A stretch of 64,000 bases of DNA from Winogradskyella helgolandensis (GTDB lineage Bacteria; Bacteroidota; Bacteroidia; Flavobacteriales; Flavobacteriaceae), in NCBI RefSeq assembly GCF_013404085.1, contig NZ_JABFHO010000001.1, positions 124,001-188,000 on the forward strand, given 5' to 3'. The notes below the pieces were generated by a model that saw only the letters and a program-made list of their open reading frames with translations, was not told where the DNA came from and ran no database searches. Below are positions 45,981-55,260 of this stretch, in pieces. How positions within the stretch are numbered: position 1 is the stretch's first letter; every line of letters starts with the position of its first letter. The translations under genes were made by a program, and so were the position numbers.

Positions 45981-48320
45981 TTATTTTTTCAATTCAAATT
46001 CAGCCATCATCTTGGTTGTAGAATCTGTACCTACAAACACGTGGAATTTTCCTGGTTCTGCTACGAAATCTAAATCTGAATTATAGAATTTTAAGTCGTC
46101 AACCGATATATTGAAGGTCACGGTTTTAGTGTCTCCTTTATTAATCTCTACCTTCTGAAAGCCTTTTAACTCCTTTAAAGGTCGAGTAACTGAACCAACA
46201 ACATCTCTAATGTAGAGTTGAACCACTTCCTTCCCGTCATAATCACCAGAATTGGTTACCTCAACAGAAACCTCAACAGAGCCATCCATGTTAATTGAAT
46301 TTGTATTCAAGTTTAGATTTGAATAATCGAAGGTTGTATAACTTAATCCGTAACCAAAAGGATATAATGGCTCGTTACGCTCATCGATATAATTACTTTT
46401 GAATTTTTCAAAACGGCCTTCTTCATTCATCAAAGGTCGTCCTGTATTTTTATGATTGTAAAAAATTGGAATTTGCCCAACACTTCTAGGAAATGTTGCT
46501 GTTAATTTTCCTGATGGATTTACATCTCCAAACAACACATCTGAAATGGCTAAACCAGCTTCACTTCCAGGAAACCAAACATTCAATATGGCTGGTACGT
46601 TTTCATTTTCTTCAACCAATTCTAAAGGTCTTCCAGTAAATAAAACCAACACTACAGGTTTTCCTGTTTTAAGTAACGCATTTAATAAATCTTTCTGAAC
46701 TTGAGGAATTCCTATTTCTGTTCTGCTACTACTCTCTCCACTAAACTCTGCAGATTCTCCAATAGCAGCTACAATGACATCTGCTTTATTCGCGATACTT
46801 AAAGCTTCATCTAATAATTGCTTATCTGTTCTACCATCTCTTGGAATGGTTTTTCCAAACATGGTTGCCTTTTGTTCGAGTTCTAAATCATAGTCTACAT
46901 TACTTCCTTTCGCATAAAGCACATTGGCTTTATCGCCAACTACGGTTTTTAAACCTTCAAAAAATGGATTTGATTTGTCTTGTTGCGTTGCGACACTCCA
47001 AGTTCCAGCCATATTTACGGCATTATTTCCTAGAGGTCCGATTAGAGCAATCGTACCTTCCTTTTTTAATGGCAATAAATTGTTTTCATTTTTTAGTAAG
47101 ACTGTCGACTCTGCTCCTACTTTTCTAGCGAACGCTCTGTTTTCATCGGTAAACACTTCCTTTTTAGCTCTATCACTATCCAAATATTTATAAGCATCAT
47201 CAAATAAGCCTAATTGATATTTGGCGGTTAACATACGTTTTACAGCAATATCAATATCTTCAATTTTCACCATGCCTTTATCTATAGCTCCTTTTAACGA
47301 TTTTACAAAAGCAGCAGTCACAGAAGGAGAATCACCTGCCATATCCATATCAATACCTGCATTTAAAGCTTGCGCTACAACTTCTTCTTCATTACCAACT
47401 CCATGAGCCATCATTTCATAGATACCAGTATAATCCGTTACCACGAAACCATTAAAACCCCAATCATCACGTAATAAATCCGTAAGTAACCATTTGTTTC
47501 CTGTTGCTGGTACGCCATCAATCTCATTAAATGATGCCATTACAGAACCCACTCCAGCATCAATAGCCGCTTTGTAAGGCTCTAAGTATTCATTATACAT
47601 TCTAATTTTACTCATATCGACCGTGTTATAATCACGACCAGCTTCTGGAGCTCCATATAAAGCAAAATGTTTTACGCATGCCATCAACGTGTTATTTTTA
47701 CTTAAATCATCTTGTTGATAACCTTTTACCATCGCTTCTGCAATACGACTTCCTAGATACGGATCTTCACCATTACCTTCAGAAACACGTCCCCAACGTG
47801 GATCGCGAGAAATGTCTACCATTGGAGAAAACGTCCAGTTAATACCATCTGCACTAGCTTCGGTTGCCGCCATACGTGCTGTTTTTTCAATAAGATCCAT
47901 ATCCCAAGTCGATGATAAACCTAATGGAATTGGGAATGTAGTTTCGTAACCATGAATAACATCCATTCCAAAAAGAAGAGGAATTTTTAATCGGCTTTCT
48001 TCCACAGCAATCTTTTGGACTGCTCTAATTTTTTCAACAGATTTTATGTTGAACATACCCCCAACCAAACCATCTTGGATTTTTTTACCAACATCAGAAC
48101 TTGTACCTAAACCTGTTGTGATGTCACCTGAAACGGGAAGATTAAGCTGGCCTATTTTTTCATCTAAAGTCATAAGACCCAAAATAGAATCTACTTGAGC
48201 TTCAAATGGATTGTTTGTGTCAGCAGTTGTCTTTATTGCATTCGAATTTGAATTACAACTTGAAAAAGTGAAAGCGATTAAAAAAAGTGCTATTAGTTTA
48301 GTGGAAAATCGTTTAGTCAT
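45981..48320 (-). CDS. GH3 beta-glucosidase lipoprotein (PUL 2, copy B)
   Basis: This exo-beta-glucosidase is lipid-anchored (lipobox ending at Cys22, TFSSC), unlike the soluble copy A immediately downstream. The 779-aa protein has the same domain order. Nucleophile Asp296 lies in GFVVTDY, with GRVSEGNGEDP, KHFALYGAPEAGRDYNT and the SGESSSRTEIGIPQ acid/base loop. The C-terminal FN3 domain ends VFVGTDSTTKMMAEFELKK. A membrane-tethered and a soluble GH3 side by side suggest sequential trimming of oligosaccharides at different sites or of different chain lengths. Gaps to both neighbours are under 6 nt. Confidence 0.93.
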   Translation of the reverse strand: MTKRFSTKLIALFLIAFTFSSCNSNSNAIKTTADTNNPFEAQVDSILGLMTLDEKIGQLNLPVSGDITTGLGTSSDVGKKIQDGLVGGMFNIKSVEKIRAVQKIAVEESRLKIPLLFGMDVIHGYETTFPIPLGLSSTWDMDLIEKTARMAATEASADGINWTFSPMVDISRDPRWGRVSEGNGEDPYLGSRIAEAMVKGYQQDDLSKNNTLMACVKHFALYGAPEAGRDYNTVDMSKIRMYNEYLEPYKAAIDAGVGSVMASFNEIDGVPATGNKWLLTDLLRDDWGFNGFVVTDYTGIYEMMAHGVGNEEEVVAQALNAGIDMDMAGDSPSVTAAFVKSLKGAIDKGMVKIEDIDIAVKRMLTAKYQLGLFDDAYKYLDSDRAKKEVFTDENRAFARKVGAESTVLLKNENNLLPLKKEGTIALIGPLGNNAVNMAGTWSVATQQDKSNPFFEGLKTVVGDKANVLYAKGSNVDYDLELEQKATMFGKTIPRDGRTDKQLLDEALSIANKADVIVAAIGESAEFSGESSSRTEIGIPQVQKDLLNALLKTGKPVVLVLFTGRPLELVEENENVPAILNVWFPGSEAGLAISDVLFGDVNPSGKLTATFPRSVGQIPIFYNHKNTGRPLMNEEGRFEKFKSNYIDERNEPLYPFGYGLSYTTFDYSNLNLNTNSINMDGSVEVSVEVTNSGDYDGKEVVQLYIRDVVGSVTRPLKELKGFQKVEINKGDTKTVTFNISVDDLKFYNSDLDFVAEPGKFHVFVGTDSTTKMMAEFELKK

Positions 48321-48324
48321 TGTA

Positions 48325-49134
48325 TTATTTTGTTTTTGAAAAAAGCCAATTTAAAAGTTCTGGTTCTGCAAAAGCTGGATCCCAGCTATTGTGATTTGCA
48401 AAGTCGTATAAGGTCAATTTAGGAAAGCCACCTGCACTGATTATTGCAGATGCCATGTTTAAAGATAATTTAGGATCAACTACATCATCTTTTGCTCCGT
48501 GTAAAATCCATAATGGAATCGTTTGAGCATAAGCCGTTACAGATTCTGGATCACCACCACCACAGATTGGAATTGCCGCAGCAAACATTTCGGGTTTACG
48601 GTAAATGATTTCAAAGGTTCCCATGCCTCCCATGGATAATCCCATAGCGTACACTTGATCTGTTTTTACGTAAGATTGAGCAACCAACTCATCCATCAAA
48701 TCCATCACTAATGCCATTGCGGTAGTTGGTGCATCCTTGTACTTATAATTAAATGTGATTGGCTTTGTTGTGCGGTCCGCTTCTAACTTAGACCAGTAAT
48801 CACCTTTAGAACATTGTGGAAAAATCACAATCGCAGGAAGTGAGTCTCTGTTTTTCTCATTTAAAAATAATTGACTCCCATGCGCCAATTGTTTTTTATT
48901 GTCATTGCCACGTTCTCCCGCCCCATGAAGCATTAGCACAACAGGATATGTTTTTGACTCATCAAAATTCTTAGGTAAAAGCATTCTATAATTAAGGGTG
49001 TCTTCACTTACAATATGATGTTCAAAAGAAAATGAATCTTTTGAAGGTTCCGTTTGTTGCTGTGCTTTTACAGCACATGAACTTAAGACCGTTGCACTAA
49101 AAACTAAGATTATTAATAGATTTTTCATTTTCAT
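48325..49134 (-). CDS. CE1/dienelactone-hydrolase-like esterase lipoprotein
   Basis: This is an alpha/beta-hydrolase of the CE1-like/PHB-depolymerase group. Cys20 follows LSS, giving a probable lipoprotein. MLHGAGERGNDNK supplies the oxyanion region, nucleophile Ser167 lies in YAMGLSMGGMGTFE, the acid is in HGAKDDVVDP, and the His in FANHNSWDP. It is 269 aa. Enzymes of this group deacylate glycans or act as peptidase-like esterases in many Bacteroidetes PULs. It sits 4 nt from its neighbours, between the GH144 pair and the GH3 pair, so the acyl group it removes probably blocks beta-glucan chain processing. This is one of three esterase or sulfatase-type decorating enzymes in PUL 2. Confidence 0.85.
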   Translation of the reverse strand: MKMKNLLIILVFSATVLSSCAVKAQQQTEPSKDSFSFEHHIVSEDTLNYRMLLPKNFDESKTYPVVLMLHGAGERGNDNKKQLAHGSQLFLNEKNRDSLPAIVIFPQCSKGDYWSKLEADRTTKPITFNYKYKDAPTTAMALVMDLMDELVAQSYVKTDQVYAMGLSMGGMGTFEIIYRKPEMFAAAIPICGGGDPESVTAYAQTIPLWILHGAKDDVVDPKLSLNMASAIISAGGFPKLTLYDFANHNSWDPAFAEPELLNWLFSKTK

Positions 49135-49138
49135 TTAT

Positions 49139-50494
49139 TTAATAATTAAATCCTAACATATCTAAACCATTTTGAATGTCTTCATTTTGCATAAACAGAT
49201 TCCATAATAAGCCAGATCTATGATTTTCAATCATAATAATTTCTGGCCCTTGGTCTATGGCTAAATATTGTTCAGTTACCCAATCATTGTATTGCGGACT
49301 AAACGCATCATAAAAACCAGCAGGTCCTAATAAAATGTCCTTTTTACCATAGAAATAACGCATTGCTGCCAATGATTTTTCTGGCGTATATGGTATTGAG
49401 CTGATAGCTGCAGTTGGAGAAACAACTCCTAAATCATTTTCTGGACTATGCGCTGAATACCCTGTTGAGCCATCTGCATTTCGACTATAACTAGCGGTTA
49501 AGCCCCAACAATCCTCTCCATAATCTCTGTAGTTATTTGGATTGGTAACGCAATGTTGGTAATTGATGTTTGTATGATTTACATTCAAATCCCAATAGTT
49601 GGCATACTGATCTGAAAGATTTGTAGGATTTAATCCTAAGAACGAATAGTGCGCCCAAAATAGAGGGCCTGTACCATTACCGGCATGATCCAATATCAAT
49701 GGAATTCCATATTGACTAGAAGCCGATACTATGTTCCCATTGCTAGCCCAACCTTCGTGATATACTTCTGGAGCTAAAGTATAATCTGGAGACGCTGCAC
49801 CTAAAATGAAAGCGATTAAGGTTTCGTTATATCCTTTTAGTTGTAGATTTATTGAAAATCCATTGTTGGGACTCCAATGCCAATACAACTCATTTTGGTT
49901 TTGTGTGTACCAATCCCACTCAATACCCTTCCATAAATCATCTGCTTGAATTGCTAGCGCTGCTTCATCTGTAGTACCATTTTTAAAATATTCTTTCACA
50001 CAAATTAGGCCTTGTGCTAAAAATGCAGTTTCAACTAAATCACCACCATTATCTTGATCGCTAAATGGAATAACACTACCGTTAGTTCCGTTTAGCCAAT
50101 GTGGCCAAACTCCATGAAAACGATCAGCAGTTTCAAAAAAGTCTACAATTTGACTTAATCTATTAAAACCTTCTGTTCTTGAAATATAACCACGTTCGAT
50201 ACCAACCAATATAGCCATGAGTCCAAAACCACTTCCTCCCGTTGTTACAACATTTTGACTATTTGAAGGATCTGTTGGATGATAACGTTCTCTTGCAGCT
50301 CCAGAATTAGCATCGGCAAAATCCCAAAAATACTTGAAGGTTGTTTCTTGTGTTAAATCCATTAATTCAGTATCCGTTAACGGTATTACCGGATCGTCAT
50401 CACTTGGATCATAAGGTTCTTGATAACCTGGTCCATCATCTGAACCGCAGCTAAAACACATTAACATCACTAACATTAAGCTAAAAACTCTCAT
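49139..50494 (-). CDS. GH144-type endo-beta-1,2-glucanase lipoprotein (copy 2)
   Basis: A PF10091 (glycoamylase-like) protein of the GH144 kind. Characterised GH144 enzymes cut beta-1,2-glucan to sophorooligosaccharides. I start it at 50494, 10 nt after the upstream stop, because this Met begins a lipoprotein signal (MRVFSLMLVMLMCFSC, Cys16); an upstream Met at 50524 would overlap the first copy. It has the (alpha/alpha)6 barrel motifs FKYFWDFADANSGAARERY, SGFGLMAILVGIERGYI, GGDLVETAFLAQGL, YWHWSPNNGF, GPLFWAHYSFLGLNP and AIDQGPEIIMIENHRSG. Acidic clusters in these blocks include the catalytic candidates. It is clearly paralogous to the adjacent gene. Confidence 0.9.
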   Translation of the reverse strand: MRVFSLMLVMLMCFSCGSDDGPGYQEPYDPSDDDPVIPLTDTELMDLTQETTFKYFWDFADANSGAARERYHPTDPSNSQNVVTTGGSGFGLMAILVGIERGYISRTEGFNRLSQIVDFFETADRFHGVWPHWLNGTNGSVIPFSDQDNGGDLVETAFLAQGLICVKEYFKNGTTDEAALAIQADDLWKGIEWDWYTQNQNELYWHWSPNNGFSINLQLKGYNETLIAFILGAASPDYTLAPEVYHEGWASNGNIVSASSQYGIPLILDHAGNGTGPLFWAHYSFLGLNPTNLSDQYANYWDLNVNHTNINYQHCVTNPNNYRDYGEDCWGLTASYSRNADGSTGYSAHSPENDLGVVSPTAAISSIPYTPEKSLAAMRYFYGKKDILLGPAGFYDAFSPQYNDWVTEQYLAIDQGPEIIMIENHRSGLLWNLFMQNEDIQNGLDMLGFNY

Positions 50495-50504
50495 ACTATT
50501 TAAA

Positions 50505-51881
50505 CTAATTATATTTAAAACCAAGTTTATCTAAACCTGATTTTACATCTTTATTTTTCATGAATAAATCCCACAACAAACCTGTTCTATAATTCTCTAT
50601 CATTACCGGAATTGGTCCTTGATCGATAGCTAAATATCGTGGGGTATACCAATTATGCTCAAAACTAACAGCATCATAAGGCCCATATTTACCAACTAAG
50701 CTATCGTGATTTTTATAAATATTTTCTAATACATTCATACTTTCTTGTGGAGTATATGGAAATGATGATATGGCAGCTGTTGGAGATACGACACCAGCAT
50801 CATTTTCTGGACTATGACCAATATAGCCATTAACAGAATAACTCGATGTAAATCCCCATAAACTATCTCCGTAACCTTTAAAGTTCTTTGGATTATCTAC
50901 AGCATATTTATAATGAATCTTTGCTTGGTTTTGAGTTAATTTCCAGTAATCAGCATATTGATCGGATAAGCCTTTTGGGTTCAAACCTAAATAGGAATAG
51001 TGCGCCCAAAATAATGGTCCGGTTAAATAGTCATCGTGTTCAAAATAGTTTAATACAACATCTTCGTCATAAAACTTTTCTTTAGAAACAATAGCACCAT
51101 CTTTTGCCCAACCTTTTTCATAAACAGATTTATTAATTGGATGTGTTGGAGATGCCGCTGCTAATACATACATTATTAAACATTCGTTATAGCCACCTAC
51201 TGGGAAATTCATATCCCAACCATAGTTTGGAGACCAATGCCAATACAATACGTCTTCTCCGTTTTTTGTATACCAATCCCATTCTACAGTTCTCCAAAGT
51301 TGATCTATCTTAGAAACTAATTGTTTTTCTTTTTCTGTATTGCCATCAAAATATTCTGCAACGGTTAGTAAACCTTGAATTAAAAAAGCTGTTTCTACTA
51401 AATCACCACCATCATCTTTCTTCCCAAATGGATATGCTTTACCAGTTTCACCATCAATCCAATGAGACCACGCACCATGAAAACGATCTGCTTTTTCAAG
51501 GAAATTTACAATTTTAAGGTATCTATCTAAGGCTTCACCCTTATCAATATAGCCTCTTTCGATGCCAACTAAAATTGCCATAAGACCAAAGCCGCTTCCA
51601 CCTGTCGTTACTGTATTTTTTGGAGAGGTAGGATACACATCATCCATGTGAATTCGCTCTCTAGCTAATCCTGAATTTGGTTCAGCACCTTCCCAAAAAT
51701 AATTGATGGTTTGTTTTTGAATCGTGTCTAGCAAACTCGTATTGATTAATCCTGCATCTGAATTAGTACTAGTATCTTTAACGTTTTCTATATCAACAGA
51801 ATCCGTTTTATCGTTTGATTTACACCCTACAATAAGACATAACAAACAGCCATAAAATATTGATTTATATAAATTCATCAT
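50505..51881 (-). CDS. GH144-type endo-beta-1,2-glucanase lipoprotein (copy 1)
   Basis: First of two tandem PF10091/GH144 genes. The lipobox ends at Cys20 (IVGC). A Met two codons in is an equivalent start. It shares with copy 2 the blocks GGSGFGLMAILVGIERGYI, ADRFHGAWSHWIDG, GGDLVETAFLIQGLL, WDWYTKNGEDVLYWHWSPN and SPENDAGVVSPTAAISS. 458 aa, standard length for the family. Two copies with different N-terminal linkers may work at the cell surface and in the periplasm, or on linear and cyclic glucan. The start codon lies 18 nt after a 13-bp terminator-like hairpin, so its transcription, and that of everything downstream, may be attenuated relative to susCD. Confidence 0.9.
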   Translation of the reverse strand: MMNLYKSIFYGCLLCLIVGCKSNDKTDSVDIENVKDTSTNSDAGLINTSLLDTIQKQTINYFWEGAEPNSGLARERIHMDDVYPTSPKNTVTTGGSGFGLMAILVGIERGYIDKGEALDRYLKIVNFLEKADRFHGAWSHWIDGETGKAYPFGKKDDGGDLVETAFLIQGLLTVAEYFDGNTEKEKQLVSKIDQLWRTVEWDWYTKNGEDVLYWHWSPNYGWDMNFPVGGYNECLIMYVLAAASPTHPINKSVYEKGWAKDGAIVSKEKFYDEDVVLNYFEHDDYLTGPLFWAHYSYLGLNPKGLSDQYADYWKLTQNQAKIHYKYAVDNPKNFKGYGDSLWGFTSSYSVNGYIGHSPENDAGVVSPTAAISSFPYTPQESMNVLENIYKNHDSLVGKYGPYDAVSFEHNWYTPRYLAIDQGPIPVMIENYRTGLLWDLFMKNKDVKSGLDKLGFKYN

Positions 51882-51898
51882 TTAAAATTAAAGTAAAA

Positions 51899-51934
51899 TT
51901 TAGCGGCATTTCAGGAATTAAAAATGCCGCTAAA
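51899..51934 (-). terminator. Intra-operon terminator-like hairpin between the SusCD/LamG block and the PUL 2 enzymes
   Basis: A perfect 13-bp stem (TTTAGCGGCATTT with AAATGCCGCTAAA) has a 10-nt loop. It is followed on the minus strand by TTTTACTTT. It lies 54 nt past the LamG stop and 18 nt before the GH144 start. It may terminate part of the transcripts or protect the 3' end of the upstream segment. Confidence 0.75.
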
Positions 51935-51987
51935 ATAAATAAGTGATAATTAAAAAATTATTAGACTAACTCAATTGAATTATCAGT

Positions 51988-53694
51988 TTATTGCATACTA
52001 TCTATTTCTGCTTGTGAAAGCGCTTTGTTAAATAATCTTAATTCATCGATACCACTTAAATCAGATAAGTGATTCCAGTAACTGAATGTTTCTCCACCAG
52101 CACCAATAGTTATTTCTGAACAACCAGTCCAATCTACACTAGACGCTAAAGTTGAAGACAATTGTTCAACTCCATTAAAGTAGATTTTACTTTCTGTAGC
52201 CGAAACTGTTAATGCAACGTGTACCCATTCCCCTGCAGTAACGTCAATTACACCTCCATCGTTCCAGCTCTCACCATCACCAACTCCAACGTTTACCTTA
52301 ATACGTTGTTCAGTCGCAGAACCTTCTCTAAATAATCTAAATCCTTGATTACGATCATCAGCATCATCCCCTACAACTAATATTCCCGAACGGTCTGGTG
52401 TTCCATCAACTTTGTACCAAAATGTAGCACTAAATGCATCTGCACCAAATAAACCATCTATAGGAAATGTAAGGTAAGAGTCTTCAGCTCCCATAAAAGC
52501 ATCTGAACCTTCATATCCTTCACCATAAAATCCTGTATCTCCTACAACTGTTGGTTCATTTAAACTCACAAATTCCGTATACATACCATTAAAAGGCATG
52601 TAGAATGTTTCACCGTCGTATGCTGGCTCATAAGGATTAGTGACGTTAATCATATTCTGAATTTCACTTTGTGATAACGTCGTTTCAAATAAACGCAACT
52701 CGTCCATTATACTGCTATCTGACTCATGTCCCCAATAACTAAAGGTTTCACCACCAGATCCGATTGTAATATCCGTACAACCTGTCCAATCAATAGGTCC
52801 GCTTGGTGTTGCTGTATTTACAGGCAAACCATTTAAATAGATAACGGTCTGCGAAGGAGAAACTGTAAAGGCAACATGTACCCATTCATCCGCGGTAACA
52901 TCAATAACACCACCATCATTCCAACTTTCACCATCACCTGTACCAATATTTAATTTAATACGTTGCTCTGTACCATTACCTTCTCTAAATAATCTAAGCC
53001 CTTGAAGGCGATCGTCTGCATCATCTCCAATAGTTAAAATGCCTGATCTATCTGGTGTAGCATTTACTTTGTACCAAAACGCACCACTCATATTGCTACC
53101 AAACATGCCTTCAATAGGAAATGTTAAATAAGAATCATCGCTTGCTTTATATGCGTTTGTTCCTGCAAAAGCAGCACCTGCATATTCAGGTGTACCAACT
53201 TCTGAAGCATCCGTTATAGATAATAGTTCAGTATAAGTCCCATCAAAAGGCATGTAAAACACTTCACCAGAAAATATAGCTTCGTATGGAGGCGCTTTAG
53301 AAAAGTTTACTGTAGCCGTTGTAGCATTTCCAACTAAATCAGTACCCGTAACAGATAATACATGCTCACCACTAGATAAGCTATCATACGTATATTCTTG
53401 ATTAACGATTCTATAATCTAAAAACGTATCGAATGTTGCTATTTGTACTCCATCCAAACTCACAACTATTGAACCTACCTCAATATCATCTTCTACTTTA
53501 AACTTGATATTAATTGGCACAACTAATTCTAAACCTGTAATTTCAGTACCTTCTGTAGGATAATTAATCGTTACAACTGGAGCTCCTGCATCTGGTCCTG
53601 GATCCACTTCTGTGATTGGATCTATGCCATCATAACAAGACACCATCATCAGCATTGCTGTAATTGCTATTATATATTTATTAATTTTTTTCAT
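51988..53694 (-). CDS. Surface glycan-binding lipoprotein with Ig-like domain and two LamG domains
   Basis: This occupies the SusE position of PUL 2, 18 nt after susD. The lipobox ends at Cys20 (MMVSC). Residues about 38-130 are an Ig-like/cadherin-type domain (VVTINYPTEGTEITGL, LSVTGTDLVGNATT). Two LamG/concanavalin-like domains follow (about 140-345 and 350-568). They are strongly similar to each other, sharing MPFDGTYTE/MPFNGMYTE, KVNATPDRSGIL/KVDGTPDRSGIL, GDGESWNDGGVIDVTA and GGETFSYW, so they arose by internal duplication. There is no catalytic motif of GH16, so a binding role is likely. Glycan specificity is inferred from the locus as beta-glucan. Confidence 0.85.
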   Translation of the reverse strand: MKKINKYIIAITAMLMMVSCYDGIDPITEVDPGPDAGAPVVTINYPTEGTEITGLELVVPINIKFKVEDDIEVGSIVVSLDGVQIATFDTFLDYRIVNQEYTYDSLSSGEHVLSVTGTDLVGNATTATVNFSKAPPYEAIFSGEVFYMPFDGTYTELLSITDASEVGTPEYAGAAFAGTNAYKASDDSYLTFPIEGMFGSNMSGAFWYKVNATPDRSGILTIGDDADDRLQGLRLFREGNGTEQRIKLNIGTGDGESWNDGGVIDVTADEWVHVAFTVSPSQTVIYLNGLPVNTATPSGPIDWTGCTDITIGSGGETFSYWGHESDSSIMDELRLFETTLSQSEIQNMINVTNPYEPAYDGETFYMPFNGMYTEFVSLNEPTVVGDTGFYGEGYEGSDAFMGAEDSYLTFPIDGLFGADAFSATFWYKVDGTPDRSGILVVGDDADDRNQGFRLFREGSATEQRIKVNVGVGDGESWNDGGVIDVTAGEWVHVALTVSATESKIYFNGVEQLSSTLASSVDWTGCSEITIGAGGETFSYWNHLSDLSGIDELRLFNKALSQAEIDSMQ

Positions 53695-53712
53695 TTTCTA
53701 AATTTTTAGTTG

Positions 53713-55245
53713 TTATTCAAGTGGTAATAAATCCAATTGTGCTTGTGGATACGGTAAAAGCTCGTCTTCAGCAGTAAATGTGCGTCCTTCGTAACTTAAT
53801 TCTTCATATTTGTTCAATCTTATCATATCGAAATAGCGTATTCCCCATTCCATTGCAAGCTCTGCAAATTTCTCATCCATAACTTGCTCATTGGTAACAT
53901 TTGAAAGGGCAGACATTCCAACTCTTCCTCTTACTTCATTAACCGCTTGATCTGCTGAACCAGCAGAACCACTTGCTCCCTGTGTTAAAGCTTCAGCATA
54001 CATTAATAAAATTTCGGCATATCTGATAACTATGAAGTTTTTACCAGAGCCATAACTTGTTCTTCCTGGTGTTAACTGTGTTGATGGTAAATAATGTTTA
54101 CCACTGCTAAAGATTGCTCTAGAATAGTCATTAAAAATATCTCCATCTTGTGATACATTTGTCACGAAACTAGGTAATGTTGCATAAGCCGGATCAGAAG
54201 TAATCTCATCAATACCTCTAGGTGTAAAGTTTACACTTGTTGATAATCTTGTAGTTTCACCTCTGTCTAACATAAACTTGATGAATTTTAAACTAGGCTC
54301 ATAAAAACCCCAACCAGCAGCAGCTCCTTCTACAGCTGGTGTCCAACTTGAAGGACCAAATGGTGCATACAAGTGAGTGTTTGCAGCTCCCGATTCTGTA
54401 CCATAATCCGAAAATTGCAGCTCGAACAAGTTTTCATTACTACGTTCTCCGGGCTTTTTAAATAATTGATAAAAATCTGGGTATAAATTAAATTTACCGG
54501 AATTGATGATCTCGCCTGTAACATTAGCAACTTCTTGATAATTTTCTAATTCTAAATTTGCTAAGGCCTTTATCGCTAATGCTGTGTATTTTGTTACACC
54601 TCCAGTTACATCTTCTCTTTCATTAGGTCTAGCATCCAATAAAAACGGAATTGCTTCATCCATTAAATCTGAGATATACTGCATAACTTCAGCTTTAGTT
54701 TTTACACCGTTTTCTAGCTCAGCAGAAATATCAGAAGACCCTATAATGAATATATCTCCCCATAACCTTGACATTTGAAAATGAGTAAAACCACTTAGCA
54801 CTTTACACTCTGCCATATATTGATCGGCTCTATCTAAATCTTCCTGATCTACAGCAAAATCTTTGTAAGATTGAATAGTTTCACGAGAACTTACAATCCT
54901 CACAATATCTCCGTAGAAATTCTCCCAAATTTGGTTATACATCCAAAAGCCATTATCATAGATAAAAAGATCCGTATCTGCAAACTGTGGCTGATCACCC
55001 AAACCACCAGCATTAACATCATCACCTCTTACACCAATAAGTAATGGATCTTCCCATCCTCTAGAATATACAGCAGAATACCCACCAATAAGTGGTAATA
55101 CCATATCGTCTGAGATTGTAAAATCGAGATCGTCTGCCGCTAGCTGACCATCATTCTCTTCTAATTTATCTGTACAAGAAAAAACGACCATACAGAACGC
55201 TACCATCAATGCTAGCTGTTTTATTACTTGATTTATATTTTTCAT
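53713..55245 (-). CDS. susD: SusD/RagB-family outer membrane lipoprotein, PUL 2
   Basis: Partner of the adjacent SusC. From the Met at 55245 it is 510 aa with a lipobox ending at Cys24 (VVFSC). A Met three codons earlier (55254) is possible but leaves only 6 nt after susC. SusD hallmarks are AECKVLSGFTHFQMSRLWGD, the TPR-like helices with YTALAIKALANLELENY, IVIRYAEILLMYAEAL, NEVRGRVGMSALS and the terminal LPYPQAQLDLLPL. It differs substantially from the PUL 1 SusD in length and sequence, consistent with a different glycan. Confidence 0.95.
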   Translation of the reverse strand: MKNINQVIKQLALMVAFCMVVFSCTDKLEENDGQLAADDLDFTISDDMVLPLIGGYSAVYSRGWEDPLLIGVRGDDVNAGGLGDQPQFADTDLFIYDNGFWMYNQIWENFYGDIVRIVSSRETIQSYKDFAVDQEDLDRADQYMAECKVLSGFTHFQMSRLWGDIFIIGSSDISAELENGVKTKAEVMQYISDLMDEAIPFLLDARPNEREDVTGGVTKYTALAIKALANLELENYQEVANVTGEIINSGKFNLYPDFYQLFKKPGERSNENLFELQFSDYGTESGAANTHLYAPFGPSSWTPAVEGAAAGWGFYEPSLKFIKFMLDRGETTRLSTSVNFTPRGIDEITSDPAYATLPSFVTNVSQDGDIFNDYSRAIFSSGKHYLPSTQLTPGRTSYGSGKNFIVIRYAEILLMYAEALTQGASGSAGSADQAVNEVRGRVGMSALSNVTNEQVMDEKFAELAMEWGIRYFDMIRLNKYEELSYEGRTFTAEDELLPYPQAQLDLLPLE

Positions 55246-55260
55246 AATTAGCATTTTTTT

